Positions 33,663-41,793 of a stretch of 64,000 nt of DNA are shown here, piece after piece; within the stretch, counting starts at the first letter, position 1, and each line of letters opens with the position of its first letter. The translations under genes were made by a program, and so were the position numbers. Origin of the DNA: Planctomycetota bacterium (GTDB lineage: Bacteria > Planctomycetota > Planctomycetia > Gemmatales > Gemmataceae); NCBI GenBank assembly GCA_016191165.1, contig JACPPF010000178.1:1-64000 (forward strand). Direction: 5' to 3'. The notes under the pieces are model-generated. The model was not told the DNA's origin. It worked only from the letters and a program-made list of their open reading frames with translations, and made no database searches.

Positions 33663-34196
33663 ATGCCCACCGAAGGCAAACGCTGGCGCCACGTCGTCAT
33701 CTCCACGCTCAATAGCTGGCTCCCCGGCGATCCGCGCGGCTTTCGGACCGTCGATCACAAGATTCATTCGTCGGGCGATTACAAGAACCCGCCGCCGCCA
33801 GGTGAACACGCTGGGTTGCACCGCTACAACAAAAAAATCAGCGGCGATCCCGTCATGGTCAACGAAGAATTGCGTGAAACGATCGGCATGGTCATGGTCA
33901 ACGAGATGAATCGGCTTTCGCACCGCATCCTGGCGATCGCCGTGGCAGCGACACACTGCCATTTGCTCGTCGAACTGCCGGATGATCTGAAAGAGATTCG
34001 CAAGATCATCGGTGAATGTAAACGCAAGGCGTCTGTTGCGGTTCGCAAGCATTTGCCTGGGCGTGTGTGGGCCCACGACGGAAAATACGGAAAGGTGGAC
34101 ACGGTGGAACATCATCGAAACACCTTCAACTACATTTTGAACCAGGAAGGCGCATGGGTTTGGTCGTATAAGAAGGAAGGTGGCGAAGAGGGATAA
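33663..34196 (+). CDS. Y1-type (HUH) transposase, REP-associated (RAYT-like)
   Basis: A 177-residue protein of the IS200/IS605 Y1 class. The HUH metal site is His98-Cys99-His100 (AATHCHLLVEL). The candidate nucleophile is Tyr157 in FNYILNQ, where the Y-x(3)-Q spacing to Gln161 equals the Tyr127/Gln131 arrangement known for the IS608 TnpA. The segment GRVWAHDGKYGKV precedes it, as in REP-associated tyrosine transposases. Such enzymes cut single-stranded DNA at hairpins. The gene lies between two REP pairs, 5/6 upstream and 7 downstream, which is the arrangement of RAYT loci. All catalytic residues seem present, so it may be active. ATG 33663. Confidence 0.82.
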   Translation: MPTEGKRWRHVVISTLNSWLPGDPRGFRTVDHKIHSSGDYKNPPPPGEHAGLHRYNKKISGDPVMVNEELRETIGMVMVNEMNRLSHRILAIAVAATHCHLLVELPDDLKEIRKIIGECKRKASVAVRKHLPGRVWAHDGKYGKVDTVEHHRNTFNYILNQEGAWVWSYKKEGGEEG

Positions 34197-34216
34197 CCGG
34201 GGTTCACCCCAGTTCA

Positions 34217-34250
34217 CCCCCAGGAATCGCTGCGCTCATCCTGGGGCTTG
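34217..34250. repeat. REP-like palindrome, copy 7
   Basis: Inverted copy: CCCCAGGA (34218-34225), reverse-complement loop, TCCTGGGG (34239-34246), CTTG. It lies 20 bases after the transposase stop and is identical to copy 6 over the whole hairpin. A short half-copy, CACCCCAGTTCACCCCC, precedes it. Confidence 0.92.
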
Positions 34251-34263
34251 TGGAGGCACGTTC

Positions 34264-35181
34264 ATGCGGTATGCGATCATCTTGCTTTTGACGTCCATGG
34301 TGGCGAATGCTCAGACCATTGTCCCCAAGGACGCCAAGCTCGAAAAACTCTGGAGCGAGGGCGAGTTCACCGAAGGCCCCGCCTATGGCCCCGACCATTG
34401 CGTCTATTTCTCCGACATCGGCAATCGCATCATGCGTTTCGATCCGAAGTCCGGCAAGACGACCGAATACCGCAAACCCAGCGGGCGCGCTAACGGCCTG
34501 ATCTTTGACCACAAAGGCCGACTCATCGCCGCCGAGGGCGCGAACACCGGCGGGAAACGCCGCATCTCCATCACCGACGCCGACGGCACCATCCGCACCC
34601 TGGCCGACAAGTGGATGGGCAAACGCTTCAATAGCCCCAATGACCTCACCATCGACCGCAAAAATCGGATCTACTTCTCCGACCCACGCTACGTCGGCAA
34701 CGAGCCGCGCGAGATCAAAACCGAAAGCGTTTACCGCATCGATCCCAACGGCAAAGTCACTCAGATCATCACTGACGTGCAGAAACCCAACGGCATCATC
34801 CTCGCGCCCGAAATGAACATCCTCTACCTGGCCGACAACCACGGCAAGGGCAACCGCTACCTGCTCGCCTATCCGCTCAAGGACGATGGCACCGTCGGCA
34901 AGAAGAAAATCTTGCACGACTTCGCACCCGATCGCGGTATCGACGGCATGACCATCGACATCAAGGGCAATATCTACGCCACCGCCGGGCAGGGCAAAGC
35001 CGGCGGCGTCTACATCTTCACGCCTGCCGGCAAAAAGATCGGCTTCATCCCGACGCCCGAAACGCCGTCCAACTGCGTCTTCGGCGGCGCGGACCGCCGC
35101 ATGCTCTACATCACCGCCGGGCGGTGCCTGTATCGCATTCATCTCACGATCGACGGGTTCGCGGTTTACTGGCCCAAATAG
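34264..35181 (+). CDS. SMP-30/gluconolactonase-like secreted enzyme
   Basis: A 305-residue protein with a short signal peptide (MRYAIILLLTSMVANA). It folds as a six-bladed propeller, recognised by SEGEFTEGPAYG (metal-binding Glu), RANGLIFDHKGRLIAAEG, FNSPNDLTIDRKNRIYFSDPRY (Asn and Asp ligands), KPNGIILAP and GIDGMTIDIKGNIYAT. SMP-30 proteins hydrolyse sugar lactones using a divalent metal. Secretion suggests action on lactones outside the cytosol. It follows copy 7 of the REP element by 14 bases. Confidence 0.9.
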   Translation: MRYAIILLLTSMVANAQTIVPKDAKLEKLWSEGEFTEGPAYGPDHCVYFSDIGNRIMRFDPKSGKTTEYRKPSGRANGLIFDHKGRLIAAEGANTGGKRRISITDADGTIRTLADKWMGKRFNSPNDLTIDRKNRIYFSDPRYVGNEPREIKTESVYRIDPNGKVTQIITDVQKPNGIILAPEMNILYLADNHGKGNRYLLAYPLKDDGTVGKKKILHDFAPDRGIDGMTIDIKGNIYATAGQGKAGGVYIFTPAGKKIGFIPTPETPSNCVFGGADRRMLYITAGRCLYRIHLTIDGFAVYWPK

Positions 35182-35189
35182 CGAATTTC

Positions 35190-35291
35190 TCCCCTCTCCC
35201 TCCGGGAGAGGGGCCGGGGGTGAGGGTGCGACTCCGGCCGTTTATGAGTGCTCGCCCTCACCCCCAACCCCTCTCCCAGAGGGAGAGGGGA
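35190..35291. repeat. CCCTCTCCC/GGGAGAGGG palindrome pair
   Basis: Hairpin 35191-35200/35204-35213 and an opposite copy 35268-35277/35281-35290, each with the CCGGGGGTGAGGG-type arm. The element lies between SMP-30 and the NYN gene and includes the region just before the latter's AAGGAGG. Confidence 0.85.
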
Positions 35292-35311
35292 GCAACCACA
35301 AGGAGGTCCCC

Positions 35312-36193
35312 ATGCCCGAAAACGATTCCTCGCTCGCCGTCTTCATCGACTTCGAGAACCTCGCTCTGGGCTTCCAGAACCGGCGCGATCGCTTTGACAT
35401 CGTCCGCGTGCTGGAACGCCTGGTCGAGAAAGGCAAGGTCGTCGTCAAGAAGGCCTACGCCGACTGGAGCCGATTCGCGCCGTACACGCAGTCGATGCAC
35501 GAGGCTGCCATCGAGCTAATCGAGATTCCCAAGCGCTCGCAGACGGGCAAAAACTCGGCCGACATTCGCCTCGTGGTTGACGCGATCGACATGGCCTACG
35601 CCAAGGAGCACATCGACACCTTCGTCATCGTCTCCGGCGATTCCGATTTCTCACCGCTGGTCTCGAAGCTCAAGGAGAACGGCAAGCACGTCATCGGCCT
35701 GGGAATGCAGGATTCCACGTCGGAACTGCTGCGCGACAACTGCGACGAGTTCATCTACTACGAAGACCTCGGCAAAGCGCCGACTCTGGCGCCGACCCTT
35801 CCCACGGGCTTGCCGGAAAACAAGCGAAAGGCGTTCGCGCTTTTGATGGAATCCTTGCTGGCGCTGCGGCGTGAGAACAAGGAGAAGCTCGGCGCGTCGA
35901 TGATCAAGGATACCATGAAACGCAAGAAGCCATCGTTCAACGAATCGTATCACGGCTACCGCACCTTCAGCGAATTATTGCTCGATGGGCAGAAAGAAGG
36001 GCTGCTGGAGCTGGTGATCGACGAGCGTAGCCGGACCTACGTGGTGACGCGTTTCGGCTCTGAGCTGTCGCAGGCGGGGCCGGTGATTCCGGTGGCGAAG
36101 CGGCGCCGACGCCGACGCGCCCGCCCACGCAACGGGAATGGGCGAGCGGCCGAGACGCCCGAAACACCGCCACCGGCCGGCGGCGACGCATGA
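35312..36193 (+). CDS. NYN-domain (LabA-like) protein with OST-HTH domain
   Basis: A 293-residue protein. The PIN-like NYN nuclease domain is at 8-155: VFIDFENLA (Asp13), KNSADIRLVVDAIDMAY (Asp84) and IVSGDSDFSPLV (Asp110, Asp112), giving the acidic metal site. An OST-HTH/LOTUS domain follows at about 165-255 (KRKAFALLMESLLAL, SMIKDTMKRKKPSFN, YRTFSELLLDGQKEGLLEL). The C-terminus is very basic (RRRRRRARPR) and may bind RNA. It is likely an RNA-processing or RNA-binding factor; LOTUS domains bind structured or G-rich RNA. A perfect AAGGAGG precedes the ATG. Confidence 0.88.
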   Translation: MPENDSSLAVFIDFENLALGFQNRRDRFDIVRVLERLVEKGKVVVKKAYADWSRFAPYTQSMHEAAIELIEIPKRSQTGKNSADIRLVVDAIDMAYAKEHIDTFVIVSGDSDFSPLVSKLKENGKHVIGLGMQDSTSELLRDNCDEFIYYEDLGKAPTLAPTLPTGLPENKRKAFALLMESLLALRRENKEKLGASMIKDTMKRKKPSFNESYHGYRTFSELLLDGQKEGLLELVIDERSRTYVVTRFGSELSQAGPVIPVAKRRRRRRARPRNGNGRAAETPETPPPAGGDA

Positions 36194-36207
36194 TGGCTGA
36201 AAAACCT

Positions 36208-36268
36208 ACCAGCCCGCGGCGCAACCAAGGGACTTCTTGATCTGCCCTTGCTTGCGCGGCGGGCTGGT
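36208..36268. repeat. Inverted repeat CCAGCCCGC...GCGGGCTGG
   Basis: ACCAGCCCGC (36208-36217) pairs with GCGGGCTGGT (36259-36268), with further pairing of GCGCAA and CAAGGG inside. It lies between the NYN gene and the kinase start. There is no T-run. Confidence 0.75.
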
Positions 36269-36287
36269 AAAACCTCGGGAGCCTTGC

Positions 36288-37601
36288 TTGTCGCCGGTCG
36301 ATGATTTTCTGCGGAACGTGCTGCGCAGCGGCTTGCTCGATCGCGAGCAGTTGCAGAAGTCGCTGCGCACGTTGCCCAGGGACCGCCGCGAGGATGTCAA
36401 CGCAATCAAGGAACACCTCATCCAGCAAAAAGCGCTGACCCGTTTTCAAGTATTCAAGATTTCCCAGGGCATCACACTCGGGCTCACGCTCGGGCCCTAT
36501 CGTCTGCTGGTCCCCCTTGGGCGCGGCGGCATGGGCACGGTCTATCTGGCAATCGACTCTCGCAGCGGACAATACATCGCGCTCAAGATCCTCCCCCCGA
36601 AGGTCGCACGCCAGGAGGAGCGGCTGCTGGCCCGTTTTCGCCGTGAGATGGAACTGTCGCAGAAGATTCAGCACCCTCACCTGGCCCGCACGATCGAGGC
36701 GGGCGCCTTTCTGAACATTCACCACATCGCGATGGAATTCATTCCCGGGCAGACGCTCTATCGCGTCGTGATGGACGAGGGCCCGCTGCCGATCGGGCGG
36801 GCGGCCCACCTGTTCGCCGAGGTCGCGGCCGCGCTGGGGCAGGCGCACGCTCAGGGCGTCATTCATCGCGACATGAAACCTTCCAACATCATGGTCACGC
36901 CGCACGATCACGCCAAGGTCCTCGACCTGGGCCTGGCCTATACCGAGGGGGAAGTCGTCGAGGACATCGATGTCGTTGGCGGCAAGGGTTACATCGTCGG
37001 CTCGATCGACTACATGGCCCCGGAGCAAACGCGCGATTCGACCGCCGTGGACGCGCGCGCCGACCTGTATGCGCTTGGATGTTGTCTCTATTTCGCGCTG
37101 ACGGGCAAACCGCCATTTCCGGATGGGCCCCTGATGGCGCGAGTCCGTGCCCATCGCGCCGAAGTTCCCGCATCCTTGCACGATCGCAATCCGGACGTGC
37201 CCGAAACATTCGCGGCCATCGTTCACAGGCTGCTCGCCAAAAACCCGGCCGATCGCTTCGCCTCGGCGGGCGAACTCGTGAAGGTGCTGGAAGCGTGGAG
37301 CGTGGCGCCGACCCAGGCGCTCGAAGCGCCAGGCGATCCGGCCGTTGAAGAGGAGATTCGCAAACTCACCGACGGCTGGATGGTTGCCGAGACGGCCGTC
37401 AAGGACGCCTCCGAGGACGCGCTCCTGTTTCGCATTGACGCGGAAGTCAAGTCGGCCGGTCCGGAGTTTTTGTCGCGGTCGATCTTCGACGAGATCGATC
37501 GCGTGCAGCCGCACGTCTGGCTGTTGGCGGTGGTCGTGATCTGGGTCGTGGTGCTGATGTGCTGCATTCTCGGCACGTGCGTGGCATCGTTTGCGAAATA
37601 G
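36288..37601 (+). CDS. Ser/Thr protein kinase with C-terminal membrane anchor
   Basis: A 437-residue protein. The region 1-65 is helical and includes RNVLRSGLLDREQLQ, common in planctomycete kinases. The kinase domain follows at about 71-335: GRGGMGTVYLA, Lys100 in IALKIL, HRDMKPSNIM (catalytic Asp195), DLG in place of DFG (213-215), and GSIDYMAPEQ. A membrane segment (VWLLAVVVIWVVVLMCC) closes the protein, so the kinase faces the cytosol at the C-terminal anchor. The start is TTG 36288, with GGGAG six bases upstream; it lies after the preceding palindrome. An earlier TTG at 36237 would put the palindrome inside the gene. Confidence 0.87.
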   Translation: MSPVDDFLRNVLRSGLLDREQLQKSLRTLPRDRREDVNAIKEHLIQQKALTRFQVFKISQGITLGLTLGPYRLLVPLGRGGMGTVYLAIDSRSGQYIALKILPPKVARQEERLLARFRREMELSQKIQHPHLARTIEAGAFLNIHHIAMEFIPGQTLYRVVMDEGPLPIGRAAHLFAEVAAALGQAHAQGVIHRDMKPSNIMVTPHDHAKVLDLGLAYTEGEVVEDIDVVGGKGYIVGSIDYMAPEQTRDSTAVDARADLYALGCCLYFALTGKPPFPDGPLMARVRAHRAEVPASLHDRNPDVPETFAAIVHRLLAKNPADRFASAGELVKVLEAWSVAPTQALEAPGDPAVEEEIRKLTDGWMVAETAVKDASEDALLFRIDAEVKSAGPEFLSRSIFDEIDRVQPHVWLLAVVVIWVVVLMCCILGTCVASFAK

Positions 37602-37670
37602 ATTCTCACCTCTCAACTTCTGCGCACCACGCGAAGAACTTTTGGGGCAGCCGACATCGAGCCTTTGTGT

Positions 37671-37797
37671 CTCGCAAAGACGCAAAGGACGCAAAGAAAG
37701 ACAAGACAACGGAAGACGAGAAGCACAAACTGAGAGGGGACAACAACAGTTGATTCCCTCTCTTTGAATTCCTTTGCGTCCTTGGCGCCTTTGCGAG
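37671..37797. repeat. Imperfect 127-bp inverted repeat, MITE-like
   Basis: The 26-base ends at 37671-37696 (starting CTCGCAAAGACGCAAAGG) and 37772-37797 are complementary with few mismatches. The middle has no reading frame. It fills most of the space between the kinase and the DtxR gene. Confidence 0.65.
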
Positions 37798-37860
37798 AAC
37801 TCGAGCTCTGGGCAATCGGCTTTCCGGTTGCGGATCGACCGCGTTGGGTTTGTGGAGAAA

Positions 37861-38529
37861 TCAGTCGGCGGCCAGCTCGCCGCGCAGCCCGCTCAGGCCT
37901 TCGCTGCCCACGTGGAGGGTGCGGTCGCCGATTTGCAGGTCGAACATGTCGTCAAGCGGTTGATAGCCGAGGAACTGCACGATCGTGCCGGGGATGAGTC
38001 CAAGCGTCTGCCAGTGCCGAAGGCGATCGGGGTTGTCGTCCTGCACTTCGCGGATCAGCACGCGCTGCCCGGCGCGGAACTGGTGCAGCGGCTGGAGATC
38101 GCGGTGTTGCAGATCGCCGAGTGCGGTCGGAATTGGATGGCCATGCGGATCCTCAACCGGCTCGCCCAGATGGGCGGCAATCGCCTGTTCGAGGCGCGGC
38201 GAAATCGCGTGTTCGAGGGCGTCGGCCTCGGCATCGACCTCGCTCCAGTCCAGGCCGAGGACGCGCGTCAGGAAAAGCTCGACCAGGCGATGCCGGCGGA
38301 TGACGCGCCGCGCCTGGGCGACGCCTTCTTCGGTGAGCGTGGCGCCGGACCCGACGTCGTAGCGAATCAGCCCCGCCGCTTCGAGCCGCTTGAGCATGCC
38401 CGTCACGGACGGCGCCTTGACCTTGAGCCGCGAGGCGATATCGATGGGCGACGCCAGCTGATCGGCCCCGCCCAGGCTGTGAATGGCTTTGAGGTAATCC
38501 TGCACCGCGGGTGTGATTGGGTCCGCCAT
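37861..38529 (-). CDS. DtxR/MntR-family metal-dependent regulator
   Basis: A 222-residue repressor. The winged helix is at 1-70 (SVTGMLKRLEAAGLI). The dimer/metal domain spans 70-140 (RRHRLVELFLTRVLG, ADALEHAISPRLE), and the FeoA/SH3-like domain follows (155-222, LGLIPGTIVQFLGY). In DtxR the iron site uses Met10 and Cys102. Here the equivalents are Asp (QDYLKAI, residue 11) and Asp (EADALEH), as in manganese-sensing MntR, while the His79/Glu83-type residues of DtxR are kept. Mn2+ preference is therefore likely but not proven. No metal transporter is next to it. Confidence 0.87.
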   Translation of the reverse strand: MADPITPAVQDYLKAIHSLGGADQLASPIDIASRLKVKAPSVTGMLKRLEAAGLIRYDVGSGATLTEEGVAQARRVIRRHRLVELFLTRVLGLDWSEVDAEADALEHAISPRLEQAIAAHLGEPVEDPHGHPIPTALGDLQHRDLQPLHQFRAGQRVLIREVQDDNPDRLRHWQTLGLIPGTIVQFLGYQPLDDMFDLQIGDRTLHVGSEGLSGLRGELAAD

Positions 38530-38647
38530 CGTATCGCTTCGCCAGGGTGTGAGGGTCGCGCAGCGCGGGCCCCGCCATTATATGAGTTAATTCGAGCCGC
38601 GCCCCGCTTGCGGTTTCGCGGCCCCGGCCGGGTCGGAGGCAAACTCA

Positions 38648-39301
38648 TCAGCCCGCCTGCGCCACCGCCCAGGTAATCCACAGCGACAGGCCAAACCCGA
38701 AGCGCAAACCCATCTGCACGATCACCCACCACAGCGTAAGGTTGAGCAGATCGCCCACTTCCAGAAGGGCTTTCTCAACCTCCTCGGCGACCATTCGACG
38801 TGGATGGATCCACCCAAACGTCACGACCCGGACCACGTGTGCCGTGCGCGAGCGCAGCCAGAACTCGGCTTGATCGAAGTATTTCTCCAGCATCGCGTTA
38901 TCGATCTGCCCGACCAAATAGAGGGTGTAGCAATCAAAGCCGATCATCGCGGCGCCAAGCGGCGCCACGATGAACAAAGCGGGCCAATACTCCAGGAGGC
39001 GATCGACCGTCAAGGCGTTGCCCTCGACACCCGCCTCGGGAAAAAGGAACCGAGACGCTAGGACCTGGACGATCAGCAGCGTCAATGCAATCACCAGCGG
39101 CAGGAACATCGACAGATTCCAGAAAATGGTCCGATATTCGCTGACGAGTTTGAGCAAGTGCGGCCAGCGTTTCGGCCCCGCGACGACAAGCTGGCCCACG
39201 GACTGATACTGCCGCAGTCGGCGGACCAGCCCGGCGAAAAACATGAGCGCGAAATAGAAGTCAAGGAAATGAATCAGGTTGAGCGAGAGGATCGCGTTCA
39301 T
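38648..39301 (-). CDS. Polytopic membrane protein of the MoxR operon
   Basis: A 217-residue protein with four to five membrane segments (FLDFYFALMFFAGL, FLPLVIALTLLIVQV, PALFIVAPLGAAMIG, LTLWWVIVQMGLRFG). I do not recognise a family. It is the last gene of the run that starts with moxR at 46031, about 70 bases after the VWA gene. ATG 39301 was chosen over an upstream in-frame start because the first hydrophobic segment then starts near residue 10. Function unknown. Confidence 0.6.
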   Translation of the reverse strand: MNAILSLNLIHFLDFYFALMFFAGLVRRLRQYQSVGQLVVAGPKRWPHLLKLVSEYRTIFWNLSMFLPLVIALTLLIVQVLASRFLFPEAGVEGNALTVDRLLEYWPALFIVAPLGAAMIGFDCYTLYLVGQIDNAMLEKYFDQAEFWLRSRTAHVVRVVTFGWIHPRRMVAEEVEKALLEVGDLLNLTLWWVIVQMGLRFGFGLSLWITWAVAQAG

Positions 39302-39369
39302 AATATTCCGGGCCTTGCGCCATTTGGCCGCGGAGCTTGCTTCGCGAGACAAGTCCCGCGGCTAAGAAC

Positions 39370-41790
39370 CTACGGCAACTCCACCAACTTGCGCCATACC
39401 CATTCGACGCTCAGCAGGCCGAGCAGGATGCCCAAAAGCCACCACACCATCGGGACATCCTGCCAGGGTTTGCTGTCCTCAGAATGTTCGTGGCGTTCGA
39501 TGCGTTGTGCGAGGCGCTCCACGATCTCTTCGACATTTTCAGGAGTGTAGATTCGGCCATCCGAGAATTCCGCGATATTTCGCATGAGGGACCAGTCGGC
39601 GGAAAGATCGAGCAATTCCTTTTGCTCGCGGGGCAGGACGCGAAACAGATCGCGTTCCTTGTCCGGTGCTTTCTTGTCATCGCCCGGTTCCGCGATCTGG
39701 CTGCGGTATTGCGGGATGTCGAGTTCGACGCGATAGGTCCCCGGCGCCAGGTCGCGAACTTTGGTTTCAAACAGGTTTGGCTTCTGTTTAGTTGCGCCCA
39801 AGGGAACGCTGGCGACCAGCACGTCGGGGCCATTTTTGTTTTTTCGCAGCAACTTCGCCCGCACTAGCGCTGGATCCTGCAACGGCGGCAGGGCGGCGTT
39901 GAGGCGAGCCGCGACATCGACCTCGTCGCCAACGGAGTAGACCGGTTCGCGCGCACCAAAGCGGATGTGGTGATTACCCGCGGGGAGCAGCTTGTCCGCC
40001 GCCGCGGCTCGAGCCAGCTGGCCCCAGAAGCGATGGTGATAGGTATCGCCGACGCGAAACCGCCAGCGCCAGGTACTATCCAGGCCGACGAAGACCACCC
40101 GGCCAAGCCCGTAGTTTTGCTGAACGAGGATTCCCTTATCTTCTTTACCCCCTGGATTCATCGATTTGCCATCCACGACCGGGGCCAGCAAGACCGTCGC
40201 CGCCGGTCGGCGCTTGCCGACGATGCCCCAGTAGTGCTTGGGCAATTGTTTCCAGATGTCGTCCTCGGGCCGTTCCCCCAGTTGCAGGAATGGCGTTAGT
40301 TTTCCTTCCAGCGTGGTTCGCAGCGTAAAACCGGCTTTCGGGCCGATTTCTCGGGGTTCGGATACGGGGAGCATTTTGCTGAATGGGTCAGTCCCCGCGG
40401 CGTCGGCCCGCGTGAACGCCAGCGGCAGAGATCGCTTCCCAACGAGGAACACCAGCGTGCCGCCACGCTCGGCGACGTATTTTTCCAGGCGCTTGCGATC
40501 CGCCAGCGGCACCTGTTCCGGGGACACGTCGCCCAGGAAGATGCAATCGTAATCCAGTAATGGGTCAATCTTTTTGTTCTCGGCCTTCGGCTCCGGCAAC
40601 TTCGTTTTGGCCAGCCCGGCTTTCTCCAACTCTTGGGTCTTGATCACGCCAATGCGCGGCTGCACGAAAACGACGCGATCCAGCGCGATCGTCTTGTCGC
40701 GCAGGAAAGCATTGGCGAGATAGTGGTACTCCCAGCGCGCCTCACCATCAACCAGCAACGTCTTTACGCGGTCATCGGTCACGCGCACCACCCGTTGGGT
40801 CGAGTTGTTTTGAAGCGTGATTTCCTCGCCGGTCTTGCTCCTGGCATGAATCGTCAACGTATGCGCCCCCGCTTGATCCATCTTGGCCTGGAACTGAATG
40901 GCATAATTCCGGTCTTCTCCACCATGCTTGATCGTCTGGCGGTGTTCCTTGAGGGCGGGCTTGCCGTTGATCTGCATTTCGACCGTCAGGGCTTGCGCCT
41001 TCATGCCGGTGACGTTGCAGTGGATCGTTACGGGAATCGTCGTATCCAGGAATTCGCGTGTCGGCGCGTCGACCTTGACGATGGCCAGATCCGCGGGCGG
41101 ATCCTTTGGACCAATGACGACGGGGTAGATCGGTATTCTCGTCTTGCCAAGCTCCCTGGCATGTTGCACGGGCGATACACCGGTGTGGTGCCGGCCGTCA
41201 GTCAAAAGGATGATGCCCAAAAGCGGCTGCGCGCGCGTGGAATTCAGGCGCGCGAGTGACTGATTCAAATCGGTCCCCTGAATGTCGCGTGCAACATCAA
41301 CCTTCTGCAAATGTTCGGCAACCTGGGCCGGCGAAAGATCGAATGCCGACTCGTGAAAACCGACCATCTCGACCTCGTGCCGGTGGGCCAATCGCTGAAT
41401 CAGGTCATGGCCTTCCGGGGACAGAATTTGCCTGGCGAGGGCCTTGCGGGTCAGCGTGCCGGGGCGGTCGATCACGTCCATGCTTGAGGACAAATCGACC
41501 GCGATGCGCACCCGGCCTGGCGTTTCCTTGACCCGCACGTTATGCCAGTAGGGTTGCCAGCCGATCACGAGCCACAAGATGCAAAGGACCGCCAGGCGCA
41601 GCAGCAAGAGGCCGGCCGCGTGAGGGCGCGCGATCAGGCGAAGCTCGTACCAGGCCAGGCAGAGGACAAGCGCCAGCGGGACGCACAAAAGCAGCGCCAG
41701 CAATCCGACCTGCCACACCAGAGCGAATTCGCTCCAGCGCGGTGCGACGATCAGAAAGTCGGTGCCGGAGTCGAGCGGGAACTTGAACAT
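39370..41790 (-). CDS. Large VWA-domain membrane protein (BatA/B-like)
   Basis: An 806-residue protein. Two or three N-terminal membrane segments (VGLLALLLCVPLALVLCL, LLLRLAVLCILWLVI) are followed by a von Willebrand A domain with the metal site RIAVDLSSSMDVID and GTDLN and LTDGRHHTG. A glutamine-amidotransferase-like region (LVDGEARWEYHYLANA, YDCIFLGD) and beta domains follow, with a final membrane segment (WWLLGILLGLLSVEWVW). Such proteins work with MoxR and DUF58 partners in envelope stability. It follows the BatA-like gene by three bases and starts with a strong GAGGGGGG site. Confidence 0.85.
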   Translation of the reverse strand: MFKFPLDSGTDFLIVAPRWSEFALVWQVGLLALLLCVPLALVLCLAWYELRLIARPHAAGLLLLRLAVLCILWLVIGWQPYWHNVRVKETPGRVRIAVDLSSSMDVIDRPGTLTRKALARQILSPEGHDLIQRLAHRHEVEMVGFHESAFDLSPAQVAEHLQKVDVARDIQGTDLNQSLARLNSTRAQPLLGIILLTDGRHHTGVSPVQHARELGKTRIPIYPVVIGPKDPPADLAIVKVDAPTREFLDTTIPVTIHCNVTGMKAQALTVEMQINGKPALKEHRQTIKHGGEDRNYAIQFQAKMDQAGAHTLTIHARSKTGEEITLQNNSTQRVVRVTDDRVKTLLVDGEARWEYHYLANAFLRDKTIALDRVVFVQPRIGVIKTQELEKAGLAKTKLPEPKAENKKIDPLLDYDCIFLGDVSPEQVPLADRKRLEKYVAERGGTLVFLVGKRSLPLAFTRADAAGTDPFSKMLPVSEPREIGPKAGFTLRTTLEGKLTPFLQLGERPEDDIWKQLPKHYWGIVGKRRPAATVLLAPVVDGKSMNPGGKEDKGILVQQNYGLGRVVFVGLDSTWRWRFRVGDTYHHRFWGQLARAAAADKLLPAGNHHIRFGAREPVYSVGDEVDVAARLNAALPPLQDPALVRAKLLRKNKNGPDVLVASVPLGATKQKPNLFETKVRDLAPGTYRVELDIPQYRSQIAEPGDDKKAPDKERDLFRVLPREQKELLDLSADWSLMRNIAEFSDGRIYTPENVEEIVERLAQRIERHEHSEDSKPWQDVPMVWWLLGILLGLLSVEWVWRKLVELP

Positions 41791-41793
41791 GCG

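Noticed and set aside
36237-36287. Upstream TTG start of the kinase at 36237
   Set aside because: It would place the right arm of a palindrome inside the protein and has no ribosome site, while TTG 36288 has GGGAG at six bases.
35967-37709. 580-codon minus-strand frame
   Set aside because: It lies opposite the NYN and kinase genes, which have intact catalytic motifs.
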